Source of the DNA: Hypsibius dujardini
Lineage: Eukaryota > Tardigrada > Eutardigrada > Parachela > Hypsibiidae
DNA: 22,753 nucleotides
Assembly (NCBI GenBank): GCA_001579985.1
Contig: LRSR01007098.1
Location: 1-22,753, forward strand
Direction of reading: 5' to 3'
Position 1 is the stretch's first letter; the number at the start of each line of letters is the position of its first letter. The position numbers were made by a program, and so were the translations under genes. The notes beneath the pieces were generated by a model, which saw nothing but the letters and a program-made list of their open reading frames with translations, searched no databases and was not told the origin of the DNA. Below are positions 9,266 to 16,523 of this stretch, piece after piece.

Positions 9266-10335
9266 GGGTGCGTCTCAAATTCGTAACTGTACCATAACGA
9301 ACCATAACTGTACCGTACCGTTTCACCGGTTCGGATTTGAGACACTCAATGTTTCGAACGGTATTTCGAACGGTGATAGTACGGTACGGTTTCAAAAAAG
9401 ATTCGTTTTGGACTGGTTCGGTACGGTTCAGTGGAGCGGTTCGGTATAACGGCGTCTCAGATTTCTGCGGTTCGCGTTTCACATCGTTTTTAAAATTAGT
9501 GTCCAATCAATCAACCAATCAACCGGAGCAACGCATCAACTCATTAGTGTCAATCCATCAATCAATCAACCAATCAACCGGAGCAACGTATCAGCTGATT
9601 AGTGTCAATCCACTAATCAAGCGACCAATTGACTGGACCGACTTCAGGGAGATCTGGTTTGTTTTCTCCCCTACAGTGCGAGGCTTCGGAAATTTTAGAG
9701 AGCTAACTTCTTTCATGAAATAGCAGAGGATTAGTTCAGTCACCCTATTTAGTTGCGTCTCCAGTCCATTGTGCAATTGATCATGTTTTCGGGCAGGAAT
9801 TCACCGCTTTCGGGAAATGGATGTTTTAGCACACAATCAAGAACAAACGAATCAACTCGTCGAAAAACATCTCATCGCGAATGATTAATTTCGACGCCTT
9901 TGTTCATTTGTTTTCTTAAAGCAAGCGTAAAAATTGTTATAACTACATTTATCTTCGCGAACAATTTAAACTAAAAATTTTGGAGGAAGCAATCGACTGT
10001 CGGGGTTGATCAACGAGATACCCCAAAAACCACCTCCCATAGGTGGTTACGGAGATACAGCCAGAAACAAAGGAAAAGTGACGTAACGCAAAACGAATTT
10101 AGTTCGAACCGTAATAATTTGAGACACGGGTAAGATTCGAGTTATGGTTATGGCAAAACCGCGGTATGGTACGGTACGATACGAATTTGAGACAGAAAAG
10201 GTTTCGAACCATACCGGTGTCTCACATCTTTTTGGTTCAGAAAACCGTATCCCGAGGTACGGTTTGCCAAAACGGCAAATCTGAGACACCGTTACGGTTA
10301 CGTTACGGGTTTTGATACAGATTTGAGACGCACCC
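9266..10335. mobile_element. 1070-bp inverted-repeat element with GGGTGCGTCTCAAAT ends
   Basis: The termini GGGTGCGTCTCAAATTCGTA (9266) and, on the other strand, GGGTGCGTCTCAAATCTGTA (10335) are inverted. About 100-300 bp inside each end is packed with two short motifs in both orientations, TTTGAGAC (GTCTCAAA) and ACGGTACGG-like sequences. Examples are near 9310-9440 and 10120-10290. Such subterminal arrays often bind a transposase. Flanks (ACTTA left, AAAGA right) show no clear target duplication, so the superfamily is open. The frames inside do not look like proteins. Confidence 0.75.
9504..9625 (+). repeat. 55-bp tandem duplication inside the 9266-10335 element
   Basis: The block AATCAATCAACCAATCAACC followed by GGAGCAACG begins at 9505 and again at 9560. 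The TTAGTGTC block recurs at about 9496, 9544 and 9599. That gives two full copies and a partial third, period about 55 bp. Confidence 0.8.
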
Positions 10336-10870
10336 AAAGAAACACTGACCTCTGAATATGCTAGAAAGCCCTGGGTCCGGGTTTACGCCCAACAGTTCAA
10401 TGCATATTCATTGTCTTCTAGTCTACATGCCTGTATAATTAAGCATCGTTTATGAGGTGACATGGCGACAGAAATTGGTGCTCGAACGTTATTTTTCCAC
10501 CTGTTCGAAAAATCTCGCGAGCAAAACAATTTGTTTCTCGATTCCTCAAACCTTTGTTTTGTCAGTAGATTCCGATAATTTCCCTATTACTGGATTTATT
10601 ATATTTTTCGGATACTCAATGGGAACGGTCGACGCAGCTGACCAGTGTCCACTAATACTCTAGACCCTTTATTGATTTGCTTTTGCGATTAACTACCGTT
10701 AAAAATGGCTGAATGAAGAGACTGAAATGTCCCATACTTTCCAGCCTGTATACGACACTGGTTGACCTTGCTGGAATGCAGGCTGGATGCAGCCTGGATC
10801 TCTATGCGAATTTAACATGGATCGGTCTTGCATTAAGGTGGTTTCCAGCCTGGTTCCACCCTGTTTTTTT
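10336..10870. other. Gene-free stretch with CCAGCCTGG-type motifs
   Basis: No convincing coding region. From about 10740 the sequence carries repeated CCAGCCTG, GGCTGGA and GCAGCCTGG words, with similar words on the far side of the next element (11800-11990). This may be the left arm of an older inverted repeat split by the 10871-11665 insertion. Confidence 0.4.
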
Positions 10871-11052
10871 GGCCAATCAAAAATTGGGTTACATTGAGCT
10901 TTGGGGCCACTAATCAAATTTTAAGTTTGAACATGATTCCTAGTCAATTTAATGATTCTGAGTCGATTGGCATCAGCCGAATTTCGATCCGAGGTCAGGG
11001 GGCGGAGCTACGGGGGTTTGAAGTATTTAGACAATTAATCAATCACCACTGG

Positions 11053-11457
11053 CGATGGGGCGCCGAGCGGGGGTGAGCGAGCGAGCCCTCGCTCGGTGAC
11101 CCATCACTCATGGGTATAAGGCCATAAAAAAATGGCGGCACTGATACCACTACGAATCGATAAAGCATCGGTTTGCCTATAAAACTGTGAGCCTACCCAC
11201 TGACCTGAGCGCGAGCGAGCGAAGCGAGCCGCCGCGAAGGGGATGGGTTTCAATGGCTACATCTGTAGATGGGTTTTTGATGGGTTTTGATGGGTTTTGA
11301 TGGGTTTTGATGGGTTTTGAATGGCAACACTGATTCAGATTCCCATGAGTGATGGGGCGCCGCGCAGGGGTGAGCGAGCAAAGCGAGTGAGCCCTCGCGC
11401 GGTGACGCATCACTCATGGGTATAAGGCCACAAGAAAATGGTTGCGCTGATACCCCT
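11053..11457 (+). repeat. Direct GC-rich duplicates of about 100 bp (11053-11152 and 11351-11457)
   Basis: Both copies start GATGGGGCGCCG, contain a GAGCGAGC run, and share CATCACTCATGGGTATAAGG followed by CCA...AAAATGG and CTGATACC. The second copy has an extra AAAGCGAGTGAGC stretch. They flank a GAGCGAGCGAAGCGAGC island at about 11207-11235 and the 11-bp array. Function unknown. Confidence 0.8.
11267..11322 (+). repeat. 11-bp tandem repeat (TGATGGGTTTT)n, about 5 units
   Basis: Five nearly perfect consecutive units of TGATGGGTTTT, the first with one extra T, inside the GC-rich core of the foldback element. Confidence 0.9.
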
Positions 11458-11665
11458 ACCCAGTGAATCAATCAAGCAATCGATTGACTTGTCAACGGGG
11501 GCAAACGACCAATCAAATTGTTTTAGCTCCGCTCCCTGATTTCTGATCAAAATTCTGCTGATGCCATTCGATTCAAAATCATCGAGTTGACTAGGATTGA
11601 TAGTTAAAACTCAAATTTGATCAGTGGCTCTAAAGCTCAATTCCACCAAAAATTGCGTTGTCCTA

Positions 11666-12118
11666 TAAGCGTGTCTTTTATAGATCAATGGGAATGATCG
11701 ATTAATTTACGAGTCTGAACTGAATTCCAAGTCTCAGACCAAGCCACGCGGTCTGTACGCGGAACTAATTTTTTGCGTCAGTTGAAAAACTTTCAAGAGA
11801 GCTGGGGGAAATCCAGGGTGGAACCATGGTAGAATACGGGTGCCTTGCACGAGGCGGAAAAGTTTCCCAAATATAGCCTATATTCTAGGCTGCATTGTGG
11901 CAGCAAGACAGGCTGGGGAAATCCAGCTTAGAACCAGAATGATTCCAGCCCTTCTACAGGCTTATTACAGTGTCCAGCCTGGAACCGAGTGTGAGTTTTC
12001 CGCAGGGGTGCCATTGCAACAGCCAAACTTCCGACACGCCCACGTGAAAAAAAGGTTAAATGTGTCAGACGTCAAACAAAAAAGCAAAACTATATATAAG
12101 AATGTAAGATATTGGAAT
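11666..12118. other. Gene-free stretch, possible right arm of an older inverted repeat
   Basis: It contains TCCAGGGTGGAACCATGG, GACAGGCTGGGGAAATCCAG and GTCCAGCCTGGAACC words that echo, in inverse sense, those at 10740-10870. The open frame at 11840-12139 shows no recognisable domain. Confidence 0.35.
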
Positions 12119-12290
12119 ATAATATATATATATATATAGAAAAGCTGGCAGAGAGAAACAAACAGGTAGGCAGACAGACAACCAGACAAACAATCAGGCA
12201 GATAGACAGCTAGGCAGGGAGACAAAGAGAGAGAGAGCGACAAACAGGCTGGCACAGGCATAACCACAGGCATAACCACAGGGACAGGCG
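12119..12290 (+). repeat. Simple repeats: (TA)n followed by a degenerate CAGA/GACA-rich tract
   Basis: About nine TA dinucleotides at 12119-12137. These are followed by purine-rich sequence built from AGGCAGACAGACA-like words, a short GAGAGAGAGA run, and a doubled GGCATAACCACA (12258-12281). The Leu/Ser-rich minus-strand frame here is low complexity. Confidence 0.85.
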
Positions 12291-12639
12291 GGTTTCCTTG
12301 TTCGGTCATGATTTGTTCTTGATTTTCACTTTGTCATTGTACTCATGGGATAGCGAGATAGACAATCAGGCAAATTATTGTTTCACATATCTCCCGAGAT
12401 AAAGGTCCCTGAATTTTTTTACTTCAGTGCTCGCGTTACTGAAATTATAACATAATCTCAATAGCTTGTGACTAAGATTAATTGCGTTGCAACCATAGTA
12501 ATGATACTTTAATTATTATGAGAATGGAATAACCATTACAGGCTACGTCAAAACTGCAGGACCCTCAATTGAAAAGTTCAGACAGCAACTCAAAACATAA
12601 CGGAAATGTAGAAACGCTTTGGTCCATATCATTTCAAAT
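12291..12639. other. Stretch without recognisable genes
   Basis: I see no coding region, inverted repeat or tandem repeat here. It lies between the simple repeats and the decayed ankyrin-type gene on the minus strand. Confidence 0.5.
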
Positions 12640-12684
12640 AAATCCTTTTGCAAAAAGCAGCATTCGAATCGCCTTCGTGGATCC

Positions 12685-12900
12685 TGAGATCATCTGGAAG
12701 TGGGTCGGTTAAGAAGGAGTTCGACATATGACAATATATACTGGCTTAGCAGTTGGCAAATTAGTACCTTTTACCCATACAAGCTTTTTCTGCTAAAGGG
12801 GAGTGAGGTACATCAGCTGTATCACACTGTAATTTTTCTTTTCTGCTCGTAAGTCAGATCATCAAGAGGTGGGTTGATTAAGAAGGAGTCAGACATACTG
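12685..12900 (-). repeat. Tandem pair of related coding-like segments, downstream of the ankyrin fragment
   Basis: On the minus strand, 12897-12830 reads MSDSFLINPPLDDLTYEQ and 12731-12685 reads MSNSFLTDPLPDDL. At the DNA level they share the words ACTCCTTCTTAA and GATGATCT with similar spacing. They look like a duplicated exon, or the tail of the decayed gene above. Each runs to a stop within 10-20 codons. Function unknown. Confidence 0.4.
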
Positions 12901-12952
12901 CTGGTGAATAATGGTAATGAAAAGAGGGGAAGTCAATTCCACCGCACCATCG

Positions 12953-12988
12953 GTAACTGACCATTATATTGTAACTGACCATTATATG
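12953..12988 (+). repeat. Doubled 18-bp word GTAACTGACCATTATAT
   Basis: The word occurs at 12953 and again at 12971, directly adjacent, so this is a simple tandem duplication. Confidence 0.85.
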
Positions 12989-13700
12989 TATTGATAATCA
13001 CCACTGCACGTACAGAAAAGACGTTTCGAGCAAAGTGTTGCCTTCATCGGCCCATCAGACAGTCCATCGTTGGAGTAAGTAAGGATCGAAACCATTCTGG
13101 AGCAGAATCTTCAACATCTGGATATCCGATCAACGCAATAGTTTATAGCGAAGCTTGGATTTAACATCCCATTGTGTAATGCTGGCTCCATATTTGAGTA
13201 GTAAAGCCGCCATTTAATGTAGATATGACCGCACTGCCAAGGATAAAGATGTATTAAAGAGTGGATTGTTGCCGGGGACTGGATCTGCTGAATATGGTGT
13301 CGGTCTTGGCTCCTTTTTTTAGCAGACATTCTGCCACGTTTAGAAAGTTTTCTCCGATTTATTCATAGAGAGAAGTATATCAAGTGTACTCGTACGTTCT
13401 ATATCATCATCAGTTTGTATCATGAAACGATCAAGAACATCCGCGTTCTGGTAAAAAAATGGCAAGGACCTATTTATATTAACAGTTTGCTGAAAAATTT
13501 GGCCATAAAGTATCCACACTCCACTCCAACTTTCATCCATTCCAAGTCATAAAAAAAACCACGTTGGCTATTGTCGAGTAATGCGCGTACGCGGTTCCTA
13601 CATTCATTCTCATTCATTTTGTCCTCGGAACCCATTTTCTTAAGTAAACGAAAAATATCCTTCGCACTAAAGCTAGTCTCAACACTGAAGGGGATTCAAA

Positions 13701-14051
13701 ATTTTCAAGAAAACTTATAGTAGTTCTACAGTACTACTAACAATACTCGTACACTATTGTATAATACCTGTAGCATACAGCTTCTTCCTCTGATAGAAAA
13801 TCGGAATGGGAAGCACACCATCGCTTATGTTGGAGGGACTTATCCTAAATGGTCAAACCTAAAGCCACGTGCTTTGTCCCTTCTGACGTTGCATGCTTTC
13901 GTAGCCAATTATGAATTTAGTGGTTGTAGTTTGTGAAAATGACAAGCTTGCTCGAATGGTTGAGAAACTTGAGTAGCTGCATTAATGCGAAAGCGTCAAA
14001 CAGCCAGATACTCTTGTACTGTGGTGTGCTTAAATCACTTCAAACACATTA
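13701..14051. other. Stretch without recognisable genes
   Basis: No convincing coding region on either strand. It contains several GTACT/AGTAC words near 13720-13760. A promoter for the minus-strand ankyrin fragment could lie here, but no element stands out. Confidence 0.4.
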
Positions 14052-14640
14052 TTGTATACTGCACCAATTGACCTCACGCAGAACTGCCAGCATCTGGTCG
14101 TCCTCGTGTCGTTTCAGTTTCTGCGGCGAATCTTGCTAAAACGCCAACAGAATGCCGGTGAAATTGAATTGTGCTACCTAATTACCGTCTTTCCCGAAGA
14201 GGACGGGAAGGTTGTCAGGAGGCCGCGGTTGGTGTCTGCTTTTTGTCTTCAAAGTAGCGCCGATTACAGCCCTTGGTGTTATACCGGTACTGATACTTGG
14301 ATCTAGTATAATATCTCTTTTATTTATCAGTTCAATAGTCCTCGCTAGAGAGAGAAAGAGAAGGAAGCCCTTTCGATGTTTGCTGTCACAGTTATAATGC
14401 TGTATCGGCAAAAATGTCATCGATTCATTCTTTGCATTTGCGCTCTTCTTACCTGAGCACCCCGGCCCAAATGGAAAACCATACAGAGTTCTAAACCAGA
14501 CAGACGGGAAGAAACTGATGAGCTCTCTTGTTTGCCGTGAAAACGTGCGACCAGTCACACGCCCAACCAACCCCAAGACCAATGCCCTCAAAAAGTATTA
14601 TTTCTTATTCGTCATCCAGTCAATTAGTATGTGAGAACTT
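14052..14640 (+). other. Possible exons of an unrecognised membrane protein
   Basis: Three plus-strand stretches look coding-like but lie in different frames. At 14055-14306 a frame reads APIDLTQNCQHLVVLVSF and later ELCYLITVFPEEDGKVV. At 14245-14395 a frame carries a strong membrane segment (ALGVIPVLILGSSIISLLFI) followed by the basic stop-transfer RERKRRK. At about 14405-14640 a frame reads LFLPEHPGPNGKPYRVLNQ and RPVTRPTNPKTNALKKYY. This order (lumenal part, membrane segment, basic cytoplasmic part) fits a single-pass protein with introns between the parts, but I could not place a consistent set of splice sites. The 137-codon frame on the opposite strand is an alternative. Not assigned to a family. 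Confidence 0.25.
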
Positions 14641-15185
14641 TTTACGACAGGCGACTTGTAAGTTTTGTGTATTGTCAGTGCCGTCTGCTGTCCAAGTCCA
14701 TGTACTATGCGTGTTAATGTTACAGAGAAAACTGAGTGATGGGTAATCAAGCGTGTAGTGCATGCACAGTTCATTACCACAGCTATTGTTTATGAGCCTT
14801 TCTTTGATGAGCTTCCGATACCTGACTTGTAATAATGCACGGTTCGTCGCTCAACCGCTGTGTGTTTTACGGCAAAATTGTCGCTTCCGGGCGTCTTACC
14901 AATCAATGAGACACTCTCTCCCAGGGTCGCGCACAGCAGGCTCTGTCAGCTATGCAAAAAATCCTCAATGGAGATGTGAATTATTAATCGCTAAAAAAAG
15001 AGCGCGCCGCACCGCCCCCACTTCTAATATACCGGCAATCATCCAAATCATAAATGAATTACTATTCATAGTCACGTAAAATCGCACTTGACATCTAAGC
15101 TTTCAATTGCTTTACATCTTCTTAATTTGTTTGAAGCTCCGACACGTTGAACTGTTTACTGTAATGGCCGGAGTACAGTTTCCCA
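14641..15185. other. Upstream region of the glycosyltransferase gene
   Basis: The 105-codon plus frame at 14762-15079 has no recognisable domain, and I treat it as non-coding. The 5' flank and promoter of the gene starting at 15186 must lie here or further upstream, but no TATA-type element at a convincing distance stands out. Confidence 0.4.
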
Positions 15186-16348
15186 ATGTCCAGACGTCGC
15201 TCTTTTTTCATCCGACCAAGTATACTTACTTTAGTCTTGACCTCTTGCCTGTATACCTGTATCACTCTTTTCAGCCTTGATCGTTTTCCGAATAATTTAT
15301 CATCGGCCGACGACTCACCGTTCTATCTGAATATTTCTTCTGTTAATTACATCATACAGCCGGAAAGCATTCAAAGTGAATGCTCACGCGGTCGACTATG
15401 GCTTTTAATGGTCGTTCATTCGGCAGTCTCTCACACCGCCCATAGACGAGCCATTCGGAGGACTTGGGGCTCTGTCACGGGACTGGACAACCGACAAATT
15501 CGACTCATATTTTTGCTTGGGATAACTGTCAAACCAGAAGAACAGGACGCCGTGTCACTGGAAGCTACAGACAATCAAGACATTCTACAAGGAGACTTCC
15601 TAGACACTTATCTAAACCTAACGTACAAGAATCTGATGGGTCTTCGATGGGCTTCGGAAGAGTGCGGTCCCGAACTGTCGTTCGTCTGGAAATCTGATGA
15701 CGACGTTTTCCTCAACTTGTTCGGACTCTATGCGGTAATGGTAGAGCGACTTTCGGAGATTACAACAAACACAATGGCTTGCCTTACTACAGTCCGTTCC
15801 GTTGTTCATCGTCGTGGCCGGTAAGCTATAAACTTTCCTTATAAGAAAGACAGACATGGAAAGACATGAAAACAAACTATAGACCAAGATAGAAAGAGAT
15901 TGTTTCTTTAGAGACATTAAGATAACTCAAGACAAACATAGAGAGAGAGACATACAAACATATGCAGTACAATAATGTCTACGGGTACGCACTATCTAGC
16001 CGTTCAACTTTCTGGCTAAATAGGTACGCGGTGAGTCGACGGGCCTATCCTGCGCAATTCTACCCGGAGCATTGCGTCGGCATGGCGTATCTGGTCAGTT
16101 CTGATGCCGTACGTGCCCTCCACCGGATTTCCCACACTGTGCCCTTTATGTCACCAGACGATGCTTTCATCGGCGTACTCCGCGTCAAGAGTGGCGTGAA
16201 TATTCACAGGCTCAACTATATATACGGCACAAAAGCAGATCGACTCGATAGTTGCATTCAACAGCTCGGCAGGGACTGTCAACTATTCGTCGGCCCTGTC
16301 GGCGACCCAGAAAAATTGCCCGACTTGTGGAATAAAAACCAAGGTTAA
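15186..16348 (+). CDS. GT31-family beta-1,3-glycosyltransferase (B3GALT-like), two exons
   Basis: Family GT31 enzymes transfer galactose or N-acetylglucosamine in beta-1,3 linkage from UDP-sugars to glycans in the Golgi. The ATG at 15186 gives a short basic tail (MSRRRSFFIR) and one membrane anchor (about residues 12-31), a type II Golgi topology. Family motifs follow in order: LLMVVHS (73-79), RRAIRRTWGS (87-96), FLLG (109-112), DFLDTYLNLTYKNL (137-150) and the metal-binding DDDVF at 171-175. The second exon has YPAQFYPEHCVGMAYLVS and DDAFIG, the family's C-terminal acceptor and catalytic region. It stops at 16346-16348. Sequons NIS and NLT are present. The best-looking donor is at 15821 (GTAAGC), and a phase-compatible acceptor gives an exon starting at 15946. 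Donor 15741 with an exon starting at 15968 is an alternative that yields a shorter protein. Total length is about 310-340 aa, normal for the family. Acceptor sugar cannot be predicted. Confidence 0.88.
15821..15945 (+). other. Intron of the GT31 gene (preferred model)
   Basis: It starts GTAAGC after the 15186-15820 exon, which leaves two bases of a codon. The AG at 15944-15945, inside a GAGAGAGAGA run, restores the frame into ETYKHMQYNNVYGYALSS. The AG at 15966-15967 is in a better context but fits only phase-0 donors such as 15735 or 15741. Family alignment from memory favours a linker between the preferred and the short model, so the exact junction is open. Confidence 0.5.
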
Positions 16349-16523
16349 AGATTTAAGTATTGTCATGTATATCTAATTAGCAGGTATGAAACTAGATGGC
16401 ATAAACGACAACGCCAAAAAAATTAACCACAGAAAGAACCACAGGATAAAGCCACCTCTGGTTCCTGATTCATCTCAACGCGAATAACCAAGGCAGGCAT
16501 CTAGTACCCCATCAAAGAGAAGA
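16349..16523. other. Convergent intergenic region between GT31 and reductase paralogue 2
   Basis: Only about 175 bp separate the two stop codons (16346-16348 plus, 16524-16526 minus), so the 3' UTRs probably overlap. No AATAAA is visible on either strand. An imperfect inverted word pair (AACCACAG at 16424 and 16436; CTCTGGTTCC at 16456) could form a small hairpin. Confidence 0.5.

Larger units (their letters stand above)
10871..11665. mobile_element. Foldback element with about 150-bp arms and a GC-rich core
   Basis: Left arm 10871 to about 11015 and right arm about 11515-11665 are inverted copies. Matching blocks are ATTGAGCTTTGGGGCCACTA (minus: ATTGAGCTTTAGAGCCACTG), GGCATCAGCCGAATTTCGAT (minus: GGCATCAGCAGAATTTTGAT) and a CAGGGGGCGGAGCTA block. 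The core is much more GC-rich than its surroundings and contains two direct duplicates and an 11-bp tandem array, given separately. Exact ends and target duplication could not be fixed. No transposase frame is visible. Confidence 0.7.
12640..13700 (-). pseudogene. Decayed ankyrin-repeat gene fragment
   Basis: On the minus strand, 13200-13150 encodes MAALLLKYGASITQWD and 13115-13075 encodes MLKILLQNGFDPYLLQRW. Both are typical helix-turn parts of ankyrin repeats (LLLxxGA and LLxxGxDP), set at about one repeat spacing. The frame is broken: a stop precedes MAALLL, and near 13120 the likely GYPD and MLKILL halves lie in different frames. Upstream, 13690-13480 gives a coherent stretch (KDIFRLLKKMGSEDK, ALLDNSQRGFFYDLEWMK) that ends in a stop, and the sense continues in another frame to 13340. 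Ankyrin proteins mediate protein binding, and an ASB-type (SOCS-box) member is one possibility, but no SOCS box was seen. Part of the breakage could be unrecognised introns. Confidence 0.45.

Noticed and set aside
10457-10663. 68-codon plus frame after the 9266-10335 element
   Set aside because: No recognisable domain, no splice-site support and no neighbouring exons.
13150-13205. In-frame stop read-through or selenocysteine in the ankyrin frame
   Set aside because: The stop before MAALLL is TAA, and a frame change follows nearby. Simple decay or unresolved introns explain it better.
16419-16470. A terminator-like hairpin between GT31 and the reductase
   Set aside because: The stem is short and imperfect, and intrinsic hairpin terminators are not expected for animal Pol II genes.
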